Assembly: GCA_964235605.1 (NCBI GenBank)
Contig: CAXSCR010000005.1
Coordinates: 1-64,000, forward strand
Length of the DNA: 64,000 nt
Direction: 5' to 3'
Origin: DATCRE01 sp964235605
Lineage (GTDB): Bacteria; Bacteroidota; Bacteroidia; Cytophagales; Cyclobacteriaceae
Shown here: positions 53,769 through 63,351 of the stretch, one piece after another
Layout: every line of letters begins with the position of its first letter
Position numbering within the stretch: the first letter of the stretch is position 1
The notes under the pieces: generated by a model
Told to the model about the DNA's origin: nothing
Database searches by the model: none
What the model saw: the letters and a program-made list of their open reading frames with translations, nothing else
Position numbers and translations under genes: made by a program

Positions 53769-55493
53769 CTAAATTTTATCCAGTTCTTCCTTTACAAAAC
53801 TCATTAGTTCTTTTATGTAAGCCTGACTAAAATCAAATTTTATATCTGCGGCTTTATAAATTTCAGGAATGGTGCGAAGATAACCTAGCTTTAATGCATT
53901 CATATATCCTTCCAAACCCTTAACAGGATTTTTTCTAAAATTACGCCACACAGCTATCGCGCCAAGCTGCGCCATGCCATACTCGATGTAATAGAAAGGA
54001 ACCTCATATAGATGCAATTGTTTTTGCCATAGGTAATCTTTCGCTTCTTGCAAACCATCCCAATCAGTTACTGTATCTGTAAATTGATTAAAGATGTTGT
54101 TCCAGGCTTTCTTTCTATCCGCTTCAGTGTGATTCGGATTCTCGTAAATCCAATGTTGAAATTTATCAATAGTGGCCACCCACGGTAAGGTTTCTAATAA
54201 ATCTTCAAGGTGTTCTCTTTTAGCACGTTTCAATTCCATCTCGTCAGTGAAGAATACATCCCAATGATCCATTGTAAGAAGTTCCATTGCCATAGAAGCA
54301 AGCTCCGCTACTTCTGATGGTGTGGATTTGAAATCGTTTAACTCTAAATCACGCGTCACAAAATTGTGAATAGCATGGCCACCCTCATGCATAATAGTTA
54401 CTAAATCGCGAAGCGTTGAAGTGGCATTCATGAATATAAAAGGAACACCAATTTCTGCTAACGGGTAATTGTATCCTCCAGGTGCTTTACCTTTTCTTGA
54501 CTCAAGATCAAGATGTCCCATCTCTTTCATGATGGATAAGCATTGACCCAAATAAGGATCGAGCTTTGTAAAACAAAGAATAGTTTTATCTGTTAGTTCC
54601 GCACCGGAAGTAAAAGGCTTAAGCGCCGCACGGCCTTCAGGATCTACTGCTTTATCCCACGGACGAAGTGCTTTAACTTCCATAGCAGATTTACGCTCAC
54701 GTGTCATTTGATCTACAATAGGCACTACTTCACTTTGAATGGCATCATGAAAATTAAAACAGTCTTGCGGGGTATAATCAAACCTTCCTAAGGACTTAAA
54801 CATATAATCTCGAAAGTTCGGAAAGCCTGCATTAAGAGCCACTATGTTTCTGAGCTGAATTAGTTTCGTAAATAATTCATTAAAGGCTTCTTTATCTTTT
54901 AATCTTCGTTCAGATATTTTATGGTATACTGCTTCACGTTTCGCTCTGTCAGTAGACATAAGTATTACACCAGCCTGCTGAAGAGTAAGCTCTTTATTAT
55001 CAACTTCTACGGTCATTGCACCAGAGATTTGTGCATACTTTTGCGTTTCGGTATTAATCTCGGTATACAGCGGCACATTGTCTTCACGGAAAATTTCAAT
55101 TTCCTTTTTTAGGTTACGAATCATAATATCATAACCTGGTCGAGAAGCCAGGTCATTAAGATAGGTTGAAGCTGCGGCCTTTTTATTGAGTTGATCAGAA
55201 ACGGGTGCTATTTCAGGTTGAATGTTTTCGATGAAATCTTGATAATGTGCTAAGAATTCTTTGTTATCGGTATAGCATGTCATTTTTATATAACGCCAAG
55301 CCATATCTTCAGAGATAGCTGATTCAAACTCGCTGCGATCATGAAGCCACTTTTTAAGCCCTTCTGCCGAATTTAATTCCCTATCTATCAAGTCATCAAA
55401 ATATGGTTTCAAATCAGTCCAAGACGTAACTGCAAAATCTTCAGGTATAAAATTTCTTTTGGGGCGGTTCGGTATTTCTAACACGGTTGACAT
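53769..55493 (-). CDS. M3-family oligoendopeptidase (PepF-like)
   Basis: The 574-residue cytoplasmic protease cleaves short peptides using zinc. The zinc motif HEGGH is in IMHEGGHAIHNF (about residue 367), with the third ligand Glu in STPSEVAELASMAME (about residue 395). The chain is mostly helical, as for neurolysin-like M3 enzymes; length agrees with PepF-type members. It lacks a signal peptide. The gene stands alone, with a REP-like repeat region upstream. Confidence 0.93.
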   Translation of the reverse strand: MSTVLEIPNRPKRNFIPEDFAVTSWTDLKPYFDDLIDRELNSAEGLKKWLHDRSEFESAISEDMAWRYIKMTCYTDNKEFLAHYQDFIENIQPEIAPVSDQLNKKAAASTYLNDLASRPGYDIMIRNLKKEIEIFREDNVPLYTEINTETQKYAQISGAMTVEVDNKELTLQQAGVILMSTDRAKREAVYHKISERRLKDKEAFNELFTKLIQLRNIVALNAGFPNFRDYMFKSLGRFDYTPQDCFNFHDAIQSEVVPIVDQMTRERKSAMEVKALRPWDKAVDPEGRAALKPFTSGAELTDKTILCFTKLDPYLGQCLSIMKEMGHLDLESRKGKAPGGYNYPLAEIGVPFIFMNATSTLRDLVTIMHEGGHAIHNFVTRDLELNDFKSTPSEVAELASMAMELLTMDHWDVFFTDEMELKRAKREHLEDLLETLPWVATIDKFQHWIYENPNHTEADRKKAWNNIFNQFTDTVTDWDGLQEAKDYLWQKQLHLYEVPFYYIEYGMAQLGAIAVWRNFRKNPVKGLEGYMNALKLGYLRTIPEIYKAADIKFDFSQAYIKELMSFVKEELDKI

Positions 55494-55673
55494 AGTTCTA
55501 ATTCTTTTGGTGTCAAATTATAAAAAGATAAGGGCTTTACATAGAAAACAAATAACTGCATTATCTGGTAAATGGTTTTTTTCTTCACCATAGCCGTCAA
55601 CTAAGATGACAAAGTAACGGACGGCCTGGAGGGACGGTATATTGGTAGCATGAAATTTTATAGAGATATAAGT

Positions 55674-55777
55674 CCTGTAGGGATGGTATATTATATCGTA
55701 CCTACGGCACTTGTTTTCTTTATAATAATATATCTACCCATATATCATCCCTACGGGATTCAGTTAGATACGGCTAT
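55674..55777. repeat. REP-like 105-bp repeat, copy 1
   Basis: This 104-base unit begins CCTGTAGGGATGGTATATT and ends CGGCTAT. Its first 58 bases match copy 2 at all but two positions. GTAGGGATG near the left end faces CATCCCTAC near the right end, so the unit can fold back. The layout resembles palindromic intergenic repeats that rely on a distant transposase; no transposase is in the window. Confidence 0.75.
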
Positions 55778-55863
55778 CGTAGGACACAGGCCTTGATGGT
55801 TTTAGATTTAGACAACTTAACATGACATAACGTTTTTTTCAGGCACTTAACTTAATGACATTG

Positions 55864-55970
55864 CCTGTAGGGACGGTATATTATATCGTACCTACGGCAC
55901 TTGTTTTCGTTATAATAATATCACCTACCGATATTTCATCCCTATGGGATTTTATTAGGTTGACGGCTAT
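55864..55970. repeat. REP-like 105-bp repeat, copy 2
   Basis: This 107-base unit is a direct repeat of copy 1, starting CCTGTAGGGACGGTATATT and ending CGGCTAT, with three extra bases and more changes in its right half. The same GTAGGGA / TCCCTA(C/T) inverted ends are present. The two copies are spaced 86 bases apart. Confidence 0.75.
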
Positions 55971-56073
55971 AATGTCTTCACAATTCACCATGGGATAGCT
56001 TATCGTTAACACTAACAAATTTTCTTTCGGTAATAATGTTATTACCTTCACCTTGACATTTTAAAGACCTGTT

Positions 56074-57072
56074 ATGAGAAATATCAGAATTTGCATTTTA
56101 GCGCTGATTGCTATGCTTACATCCTGCAAAACCAAAGAAGGTAAGAACATGGGTGTTATTAATCTCATAGATCCTGAATTGACTTCGATAATAGATAAAA
56201 ATGCAGAAGTTGAAATTATTGCAGAAGGCTTCGAATGGTCTGAAGGTCCGTTATGGATTGATCAATATAAAATGCTTTTGTTCTCAGATGTTCCAAACAA
56301 TGTTATTCATAAGTGGACAGAAGAAAAAGGATTAGAAACTTACCTTACTCCATCCGGGTATACTGGCTCAGGAACTTATAGTAGAGAACCGGGATCGAAT
56401 GGGTTGACTTTAAAAGATGGCAAACTTTTACTGTGCCAACATGGTGATAGAAAAATTGCAGTGATGAACGCCATGCTAGACGCGCCTAAACCTGACTTTA
56501 TTACACTTGCAAATAACTATAATGGTAAAAAAATAAGTAGCCCCAATGACTTAGTTGTTCGCGGTAATGGCGATGTGTTCTTTACAGATCCACCTTATGG
56601 ATTACCCAATCAGGAAAATGACTCGACAAAGGAAACATCTTTTCAAGGTGTGTACAAAGTATCTTCGGATGGTAAAGTTTCATTGTTGGTCGATTCCCTT
56701 ACACGGCCAAATGGTATCGCATTTTTACCTGGAGAAAAAACATTTATAGTCGCAAATTCTGATCCTGCTAAAGCAGCTTGGTATGCGTATGATCTTGCTG
56801 AAAATGATTCTGTGATAAACGCAAGGATTTTTTATGATGCCACATCGTATACAAAAAATGAAAAGGGCGTGCCTGATGGATTTAAAGTTGATAAGCAAGG
56901 AAATATTTTTGCTACTGGCCCTGGTGGCATTTGGATATTTAACAAAGAAGGAAAAGTGCTAGGTAAAATTAAAATTGAAGAGGCCACCTCAAACTGTGCA
57001 TTATCTGATGATGACAAAACACTGTTTATCACAGCCGATATGTATGTGTTACGAATAAAATTAAGGAAGTAG
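56074..57072 (+). CDS. SMP-30/gluconolactonase-family lipoprotein
   Basis: The 332-residue protein has a lipoprotein signal (LALIAMLTSCKTK, Cys18-type lipobox) and a six-bladed propeller of the SMP-30/gluconolactonase/LRE family: EGFEWSEGPLWI, NGLTLKDGKLLLCQHGDRK, SPNDLVVRGNGDVFFTDPPYG and RPNGIAFLPGEK with the metal ligands. Members hydrolyse sugar lactones. It should face the periplasm or be surface anchored. The next genes are close on the same strand (CBU_0592-like, 19 bases), so they may form an operon. Confidence 0.92.
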   Translation: MRNIRICILALIAMLTSCKTKEGKNMGVINLIDPELTSIIDKNAEVEIIAEGFEWSEGPLWIDQYKMLLFSDVPNNVIHKWTEEKGLETYLTPSGYTGSGTYSREPGSNGLTLKDGKLLLCQHGDRKIAVMNAMLDAPKPDFITLANNYNGKKISSPNDLVVRGNGDVFFTDPPYGLPNQENDSTKETSFQGVYKVSSDGKVSLLVDSLTRPNGIAFLPGEKTFIVANSDPAKAAWYAYDLAENDSVINARIFYDATSYTKNEKGVPDGFKVDKQGNIFATGPGGIWIFNKEGKVLGKIKIEEATSNCALSDDDKTLFITADMYVLRIKLRK

Positions 57073-57091
57073 CATTTATAAAAATTAAAAA

Positions 57092-57340
57092 ATGAATTTA
57101 GTCTATGATATATTGGGATGGCTTGGTTCCATTCTAATTTTAAGTGCATACGGGTTAAATAGTTATCAAAAAATAAAGTCTGATTCATTAATTTATTACA
57201 TGCTTAATTTAATTGGCGGCATGTGTATGATTATATATTCAATTTACAAAGAGGCTTTCCCAAATATGTTTATAAATGTTGTATGGGTAATCGTTGCTAT
57301 TCCGGCGGTGATCGGTGTTCTTAAAAAACGCAAGCTTTAA
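57092..57340 (+). CDS. CBU_0592-family small membrane protein
   Basis: The 82-residue protein has three membrane segments (ILGWLGSILILSAYGL, YYMLNLIGGMCMIIYSIY, VVWVIVAIPAVIGVL), with WLGSILIL and the NLIG segment typical of the CBU_0592 family. Function is unknown. It lies between the lipoprotein and the CDF transporter, 15 bases before the latter, suggesting co-transcription. Confidence 0.8.
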   Translation: MNLVYDILGWLGSILILSAYGLNSYQKIKSDSLIYYMLNLIGGMCMIIYSIYKEAFPNMFINVVWVIVAIPAVIGVLKKRKL

Positions 57341-57355
57341 TTAACGTCTCACTTA

Positions 57356-58345
57356 TTGAATACCGCCAGTCAAAATATCCAGATTCAAAAAGGTGTTGCC
57401 ATCCTTTCCATCGTATTGTTACTGATAAAGTTAGTTGCCTTTTATATGACGCATTCTGTGGCTATTCTAACAGATGCCTTAGAAGGAATCGTAAATGTGG
57501 TCGCCGGATTCATAGGACTATACAGTCTGTATCTATCCGCTAAACCTCGCGATGTTGATCATCCCTATGGCCATGGTAAAGTAGAGTTTCTTTCTGCTTC
57601 AATTGAAGGAAGCATGATCTTCGTTGCTGGAATTGTTATTCTGTATAAATCCGTTACCAGCTTGCTACGCCCCAGTGTACTACAACAACTCGATATTGGT
57701 ATAATATTGATCAGCATAACGGCAGTTGCTAATTATATATTGGGAATAATATGTATTAAAACCGGCAAGAAAAATAATTCGCTTGCCCTTGAAGCAAGCG
57801 GTAGACATTTACTTTCAGACACGTATTCTACAATCGGTATATTGATTGGATTAGCTTTAATATTCTTCACTAACCTTAATTGGATCGATAGCGCAGTTGC
57901 TATAATTTTTAGCCTTATTATTTTATATACCGGATATAAAATTGTACGACGTTCTGTAGCAGGAATTATGGATGAAGTAGACACGGCCTTACTCACCAGG
58001 TTAGTTGAAACATTAAACGACAGCCGCCGTGTCAACTGGATTGATATGCACAACCTGCGCATCATAAAATATGGAAGTGTACTCCATTTTGATTGCCACT
58101 TAACCGTTCCCTGGTACCTCAATGTAAATGAAGCCAACATTGAAATTGAGATACTAAGTAACGCTATTCGTAAAGAATTTGGTGAATCATTCGAGCTCTT
58201 TGTTCACTCTGATGGCTGCGTTGAGTTCTCCTGCAAAATATGCGATAAAATGGATTGCCCAGTGAGGCAACATGCGTTGGAAAAGAAAATAATCTGGAGT
58301 GTCGCAAATATCTCCAACGATCAAAAACATACAGTCTCATCTTAA
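57356..58345 (+). CDS. Cation diffusion facilitator family transporter
   Basis: CDF proteins export divalent metal ions in exchange for protons. The 329-residue protein has four to six membrane segments, the metal site in TDALEGIVNVV and the signature DVDHPYGHGKVEFLSA (about residues 67-82). The cytoplasmic C-terminal domain carries DCHLTVPW and a Cys-rich end CKICDKMDCPVRQH, an extra metal-binding candidate. The start is a TTG at 57356, as no nearby ATG exists before the first membrane segment. The metal cannot be predicted. Confidence 0.9.
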   Translation: MNTASQNIQIQKGVAILSIVLLLIKLVAFYMTHSVAILTDALEGIVNVVAGFIGLYSLYLSAKPRDVDHPYGHGKVEFLSASIEGSMIFVAGIVILYKSVTSLLRPSVLQQLDIGIILISITAVANYILGIICIKTGKKNNSLALEASGRHLLSDTYSTIGILIGLALIFFTNLNWIDSAVAIIFSLIILYTGYKIVRRSVAGIMDEVDTALLTRLVETLNDSRRVNWIDMHNLRIIKYGSVLHFDCHLTVPWYLNVNEANIEIEILSNAIRKEFGESFELFVHSDGCVEFSCKICDKMDCPVRQHALEKKIIWSVANISNDQKHTVSS

Positions 58346-58351
58346 GCACAC

Positions 58352-58440
58352 GGCAAAGTAGGCATTGGCAAACTAGGCATTGGGCATTAGGCTTCCATAG
58401 CCTCGTCAAACTAAGGACCATGGACTATTGGCTCTTCCCC
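58352..58440. repeat. Word repeat with GGCATTGGGCATT and a GGACCATGGACT unit
   Basis: AGGCATTGG, TAGGCATTGGGCATT (58374-58388) and GGACCATGGACTATTGG lie between two convergent genes. The 15-mer is identical to that at 35066-35080. The second unit recalls the GGTCCAC arms at 41.4 kb. Confidence 0.6.
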
Positions 58441-58451
58441 CGCTATCTCAT

Positions 58452-59561
58452 CTACCCAATCTCAATCACCACATCATCTGTAAGCGGATGGCCAACACAG
58501 GTTAACACGTATCCTTCCGCACGTTCGGATTTTGATAAGCCCTCCTCCTCATCAAGTTTAACCTTGCCTGACAAACATTTACCACGGCAAGCAGTACATA
58601 ATCCGCTTTGGCAAGAGTAAGGAAGATCAATTCCCTGATCTAATGCTGTCTCAAGAATTGCTTTATTTGGTGGAACAATTACTTTATATTCCTGGCCGTC
58701 ATAGCGGATGGTAACTTCACGTTCTTTCAGAGCACCTTCTTCAGTGGAATCCTCCTTTGTGCCTTTATCAAGAATACCTTGAACGAAACTCTCTTTAAAA
58801 ATTTTATCTTTTGGAATGTTACGTGCTTCCAGCAATGTGTCTACGTTTTTCATCATGCCTTCTGGCCCACACATAAGATAGGTGGTATCCTTAATTCCCC
58901 AATCAGGCACACGTTCAAATAACTTAGATAACATATCATGGTTTAACAAACCCGAATACCCCTGCCAATTCATAGGTGCCTGGTCCAGTATATGTATTAC
59001 TTGTAACCGGCCTTCATAGGTAGTTTGAAGTATTTCAAACTGTTCCTTAAAAATTATACTGTCTATATCACGGTTGCAATAGATCAGAGAAACCATGCTT
59101 TCTAATTCTTGTGTAAGCGTACTTTTAATAATCGACATCATCGGTGTAATGCCTGAACCACCGGCAAATAAGACCAAGTGTCTTTTCACAACATTATGAT
59201 CTGTGGTGAATTGGCCCATCGGCTCCATAACCTTTACGGTAGTACCGGCTTTCAAATTATCTGGAAGCCAATTTGACATCAAACCCTTTTCAACTCTTTT
59301 GATCGTTACAGCAAGATCTGTATCTACAAATGGAGACGTGCATAAAGAGTATGCCCTTCGAACCTCTTTCCCTTGAATCTGAACTATAAGTGTTAAAAAT
59401 TGTCCTGACTTATATGTTATTTTTTCTTTGGTTTGTTCAAATACAATAGAGATTGCATCCTTAGTCTCGTGAACAATTTGCTTCACTTTAAGGTCATAAT
59501 ATTTTGGGCCTGAATGGCTCTCCTGTTTTTTCTCGCTCTTTTTAAAAAATCCAAATGCCAT
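58452..59561 (-). CDS. PaaE-like ferredoxin-type oxidoreductase (FAD, NAD(P), 2Fe-2S)
   Basis: The 369-residue protein combines a ferredoxin-NADP reductase module and a C-terminal plant-type ferredoxin. FAD is held by RRAYSLCTSP (R-x-Y-S), NAD(P) by FAGGSGITPMMS, and the 2Fe-2S cluster by the Cys of CQSGLCTACRGKC plus a later Cys in LTCVGHP. Such proteins (PaaE, HMP-type, hydroxylase reductases) pass electrons from NAD(P)H to oxygenases. The partner enzyme is not in the window. It stands alone on the minus strand. Confidence 0.9.
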   Translation of the reverse strand: MAFGFFKKSEKKQESHSGPKYYDLKVKQIVHETKDAISIVFEQTKEKITYKSGQFLTLIVQIQGKEVRRAYSLCTSPFVDTDLAVTIKRVEKGLMSNWLPDNLKAGTTVKVMEPMGQFTTDHNVVKRHLVLFAGGSGITPMMSIIKSTLTQELESMVSLIYCNRDIDSIIFKEQFEILQTTYEGRLQVIHILDQAPMNWQGYSGLLNHDMLSKLFERVPDWGIKDTTYLMCGPEGMMKNVDTLLEARNIPKDKIFKESFVQGILDKGTKEDSTEEGALKEREVTIRYDGQEYKVIVPPNKAILETALDQGIDLPYSCQSGLCTACRGKCLSGKVKLDEEEGLSKSERAEGYVLTCVGHPLTDDVVIEIG

Positions 59562-59775
59562 TGTTATTAGTTTATAATGCGCTAACTGTTTATCTTAATC
59601 TAAATATTTCCCAAAAGTACTAAGGAATAACGTATAACGAACAAATCTATATGATCCTTACTGTTCAAATAAATTCTGGTGATAAAAGCATGAAAAAAAT
59701 TAGCGCCGGCCGCTAGCTACCATCTCTAACCAGTTTATTATTAATTTGTTATTTTTACGCGCTAATTAAATAACT

Positions 59776-61113
59776 GTGCAGCTCAACCCATTAAACGCAA
59801 TTTCCCCTATCGATGGCCGATATTTTGAGGCTACTCGGCAACTTAGTCCTTATTTTTCTGAATTCGGCCTAATGAAATATAGGGTTCAAATAGAAGTGGA
59901 ATATATTATTTCACTTTCTGGAGTTCTAACTGAATTGGAAGTATTTCCTGTTCACTTGATTGGCGATTTAAGAAAAATGTATAAACTTTTTTCTGAGGCT
60001 GATGCGCAAGAGATAAAGGAAATTGAGAAGACCACCAATCATGATGTAAAGGCGGTTGAATATTTCATTAAACGAAAATTTGATTTTCTTAAAATCGATT
60101 ACATAAAAGAGTTTATACACTTTGGTCTAACCTCTCAGGATATTAATAATACGGCAATTCCACTATCAATAAAAGAGTTCCTTAACAAGGAATTTCTACC
60201 ACTCCTTCAAGATTTACTTCGCGATATTAACACGCGATCTAAAGAATGGGCTGATGTACCGATGCTAGCACATACACATGGACAGCCCGCATCACCAACG
60301 CGGCTAGGTAAAGAAATTTCAGTATTCTCTACGCGCGTAGATCGCCAGCTTTCGCTTCTTAAGTCAATACCTTTCTCTGCAAAATTTGGTGGCGCAACAG
60401 GCAATTTAAATGCACATCACGTTGCTTACCCAGAGGTGGAATGGAATAAATTCGCAGATGATTTTTGCCATCAATTGGGGTTAGTTAGGAGCTTCCCTAC
60501 AACACAAATAGAACACTATGATAATCTTGCTGCTTTATTTGATAACCTCAAACGCATCAACACTATTCTGATTGACTTTAGTCGTGACATATGGCAATAC
60601 GTAGCCATGAATTATTTCAAGCAGAAAATTAAACAAGGTGAGATTGGTTCATCCGCTATGCCACATAAGATTAACCCTATTGATTTTGAAAATGCAGAAG
60701 GTAATCTAGGATTTGCTAACGCCATATTTGAGCATCTTGCCGCCAAACTTCCTATCTCTCGCCTACAGCGAGACCTTACCGATTCTACAGTTTTAAGAAA
60801 TATTGGTGTGCCGCTTGCGCATACTTTAATTGCGCTTAAATCATTGCAAAAAGGGTTATCAAAACTTGAATTAAATAAAGCCGCTATTGATCAAGACTTA
60901 TCCGACAACTGGGCTGTTGTTGCTGAGGCTATTCAAACTATTTTACGTAAGGAAAATTATCCAAATCCGTATGAAGCTTTAAAGGATTTGACACGGAAGA
61001 ATGAAAAAATAACACAATCAACGATTCAACAATTTATTGAAGACCTTGAAGTTAACAATGAAGTAAAAAAGAAATTGAAAGAAATTACTCCTTTCAACTA
61101 TACGGGTATATAA
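59776..61113 (+). CDS. purB: Adenylosuccinate lyase
   Basis: PurB acts twice in purine synthesis, releasing fumarate from SAICAR and from adenylosuccinate. The 445-residue protein starts with a GTG (59776) and carries HTHGQPASPTRLGKE (catalytic His) and the signature GSSAMPHKINPIDFENAEGN (about residue 292-311). NAISPIDGRY at the N-terminus is characteristic of the E. coli-type subfamily. The gene is a single unit; a hairpin follows. Confidence 0.96.
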   Translation: MQLNPLNAISPIDGRYFEATRQLSPYFSEFGLMKYRVQIEVEYIISLSGVLTELEVFPVHLIGDLRKMYKLFSEADAQEIKEIEKTTNHDVKAVEYFIKRKFDFLKIDYIKEFIHFGLTSQDINNTAIPLSIKEFLNKEFLPLLQDLLRDINTRSKEWADVPMLAHTHGQPASPTRLGKEISVFSTRVDRQLSLLKSIPFSAKFGGATGNLNAHHVAYPEVEWNKFADDFCHQLGLVRSFPTTQIEHYDNLAALFDNLKRINTILIDFSRDIWQYVAMNYFKQKIKQGEIGSSAMPHKINPIDFENAEGNLGFANAIFEHLAAKLPISRLQRDLTDSTVLRNIGVPLAHTLIALKSLQKGLSKLELNKAAIDQDLSDNWAVVAEAIQTILRKENYPNPYEALKDLTRKNEKITQSTIQQFIEDLEVNNEVKKKLKEITPFNYTGI

Positions 61114-61121
61114 AAATAAAA

Positions 61122-61156
61122 AGGATCCAGGTTATTATTATGAGAGCCTGGATCCT
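61122..61156. terminator. Terminator between purB and the secreted-protein gene
   Basis: AGGATCCAGG (61122-61131) and CCTGGATCCT (61147-61156) form a 10-bp stem with a 15-base loop. The A-rich stretch before it gives a T run on the minus strand, serving the opposite gene; on the plus strand the T tract is weak, so purB may also use it less efficiently. Confidence 0.7.
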
Positions 61157-61167
61157 AATCTTCACTT

Positions 61168-62463
61168 TTATTGGTCTACTCCCTTTTTGATTTCAATTTT
61201 ATTTGAGGCAGCGTTTTTATCGAGCTTACCCGTTCCATAATCCTTAAGCACATCACCTTTTATTGAAACCTCAAGCGTAGATGGAATTGTGCATCCCTTA
61301 CATTTGGTTAGTCGTACGTTAAAGACTAATGACTCATTATCTTTTAGACTTTTCACTGTGCGGCCATATTCTAAAATATTTTCCTTGAGTTCCTTTACAA
61401 ATTCCGGATATAGCTCTTTTACTTTTTTATCACGTGTAGTCTGATCGACATCTTCCAATTTAAGGGTGGGCATTGAAAAATGTGTTTTATCTTGCTGATT
61501 GCTGCTAAACACTTGCATATAATATACCACACCATAATCCTTCAAGCGTTCATAGTAAATTCTGTCTTCTGTAAAGTATGTACGCGCTAAGTCAGGTTGG
61601 TATAACCTATCGAAAATTGTACTTAGTAGTTCAAGATCAGGTTCAACTTTGTCTATTGTTTCAGTATTTATAACTTTAATTTTTGAATCTAGTTGGTTGC
61701 GATTTAATTTACCTTGCTTGTATTGCGAAAGATCACTTTTCAAAGCTTCAACTGAAAGATGTGTTCGATTAGGGGCATTCACTAATTTACCTACCCACAC
61801 GCGTGGCTGCTCACCTTGGTTGGTAATAACAATTCTTTCTTCTGGGGCTAGCTGACTAATCAAATCACCATAGTCAATAATGAAATTTTTAGCTGCTTCA
61901 ATCATTTTTACATTGTAAGTATCACGTAAGCTATCGAGATCCCCTACCCTATGCTTAATATGTCTACGTTTAACATCTTGATCTCTTAACTTAATTACCT
62001 TCTTTCGGTGGATGACCTTGTCGTCTCTATCATTATCGTGGTCCTCGTTATGGTTACGCTTTTCATTTAGCCTTTCTCCCTCCTCATCATCTTTTTTATC
62101 GTTTTCATTATCATATTCTATTTCATTGTTATCTTCAAAATCCTGGGAGAATGAAATGTCTGGCGGTAATGGAGGATTTATAAATAGCTCTTCATTAGGA
62201 TGATCGAAAGAAAAAACAATGGGTGTAGTGAAATCTGCCGGAAGGCGGAATGTTACGCCATAGCCAGGTTGATAGTTCCCACTGACTTCTAATGGAAAAA
62301 ACATTCTTTGCTTATCGAACTGTTGGCGAAGCAGTGTGCTCAAAACGTTCTCTGCCACTTCAACGTCGCGCTCCATGCGCGGTTCATCTATTTTCTGTGC
62401 CCATGTTGTTGACGATATGAGAATCGTAGTAACAACAGCTATAATTTTAATAGTATTTTTCAT
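61168..62463 (-). CDS. Exported protein of unknown function in a sigma-factor operon
   Basis: The 431-residue protein has a signal peptide (IKIIAVVTTILISSTTWAQ). Its body includes an acidic, Asp/Glu/Asn/Lys-rich low-complexity segment (about residues 118-155) and two otherwise ordinary globular parts, with KCKGC (about 392) near the end. I recognise no family. It is the last gene of an operon behind an ECF sigma factor and a membrane anti-sigma-like protein, so it may be a target or sensor component of that system. Confidence 0.75.
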   Translation of the reverse strand: MKNTIKIIAVVTTILISSTTWAQKIDEPRMERDVEVAENVLSTLLRQQFDKQRMFFPLEVSGNYQPGYGVTFRLPADFTTPIVFSFDHPNEELFINPPLPPDISFSQDFEDNNEIEYDNENDKKDDEEGERLNEKRNHNEDHDNDRDDKVIHRKKVIKLRDQDVKRRHIKHRVGDLDSLRDTYNVKMIEAAKNFIIDYGDLISQLAPEERIVITNQGEQPRVWVGKLVNAPNRTHLSVEALKSDLSQYKQGKLNRNQLDSKIKVINTETIDKVEPDLELLSTIFDRLYQPDLARTYFTEDRIYYERLKDYGVVYYMQVFSSNQQDKTHFSMPTLKLEDVDQTTRDKKVKELYPEFVKELKENILEYGRTVKSLKDNESLVFNVRLTKCKGCTIPSTLEVSIKGDVLKDYGTGKLDKNAASNKIEIKKGVDQ

Positions 62464-62499
62464 ACGCTATATATTTTGAATTAGCAGAATTTTAGATTT

Positions 62500-63351
62500 T
62501 TAATTATTTGTTCCTTTAGATGTACTACTTGTATTGGTTATAATACTGGACAATATTTGTTCAGTCTCCTGCTTAAACATATCTGTATTTTTCTCGAGGC
62601 TATTTAAACGTGTTTGAACTACTTGTAAATCGCTGGTACGTTGCTGTTGTAGATACTTTGCGAAATCAACCAATAGATCTTCAATGTATTTTTTCTGGTC
62701 TGTTGATGTTAATTGAAAGTAGTCTTTAACCAATTTCATATTTTGATTTTGTAGACTGGCCACATAACCTTGTATTTGCTCCTGCGATGCTACAGATGCT
62801 GCGTGTACCAGCTTGTCAATTTTATTGGAATTAGCCACTAGATTATTTTGGATTGAAGTATTTAGTTTGTCTTGTGATTCTAGGAAACTGGATTGCATTA
62901 CTGTGTTACTCTGTTGAATAGAAGTTCTTATCATTTGCTGCACTTGCTCAGAGGTAAGTGATGTTACAGCAGGCTGCGGCATTTGCGGTACGGGCTCATT
63001 AACTTTTCCGAAGCCAATCTTTAGTTCACTGTTAAAATAACTTATACGCAAACCAGAAAACCGTCCTATCAAAATTACGATCACCAAAGACGCAGCTATG
63101 CTTAGAATGATTTTAAAATGTGGTGAATTAAAGAATTGACTTTGACTGCGCTCGCCTACAAAGAAAGGAGGTGCTATAACTTCTTTATCAGTAACATTGC
63201 CTAGCATCTTTCTGACATCGCGAAGACTTTGCAGCTCTCTCTGCGCTTCAATATTTGCAGAAAGATATTGTGTAAATCTCTCTTTGTCCTGCTCATCCAT
63301 CTCGCCATAGAGATAAGCCATGAAGTCATTTTCGTTCGGTTTATAACTCAT
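62500..63351 (-). CDS. Anti-sigma-factor-like single-pass membrane protein
   Basis: From ATG 63351 the product has 283 residues. The first ~75 residues form a zinc-less anti-sigma-like domain (MAYLYGEMDEQDKERFTQYL), followed by one membrane segment (IILSIAASLVIVILIG, about 90-105) and a long extracytoplasmic part rich in Gln/Ser with coiled-coil character. Its start overlaps the sigma factor's end by 11 bases, showing translational coupling. An alternative Met at 63414 would lengthen it but lies in the upstream gene. The signal it senses is unknown. Confidence 0.75.
   Translation of the reverse strand: MSYKPNENDFMAYLYGEMDEQDKERFTQYLSANIEAQRELQSLRDVRKMLGNVTDKEVIAPPFFVGERSQSQFFNSPHFKIILSIAASLVIVILIGRFSGLRISYFNSELKIGFGKVNEPVPQMPQPAVTSLTSEQVQQMIRTSIQQSNTVMQSSFLESQDKLNTSIQNNLVANSNKIDKLVHAASVASQEQIQGYVASLQNQNMKLVKDYFQLTSTDQKKYIEDLLVDFAKYLQQQRTSDLQVVQTRLNSLEKNTDMFKQETEQILSSIITNTSSTSKGTNN

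Larger units (their letters stand above)
55494..56073. other. Intergenic region holding REP-like repeats
   Basis: The 580-base gap contains two copies of an about 105-bp repeat (listed separately) and a degenerate third start at 55627 (CTGGAGGGACGGTATATT). Outside these no gene is supported. The last 80 bases lead into the lipoprotein gene. Confidence 0.55.

Noticed and set aside
55600..55975. CRISPR-like repeat array at 55.6-56.0 kb
   Set aside because: Only two complete ~105-bp repeats and a degenerate third start; no short uniform repeats and spacers, and no cas genes in the window.
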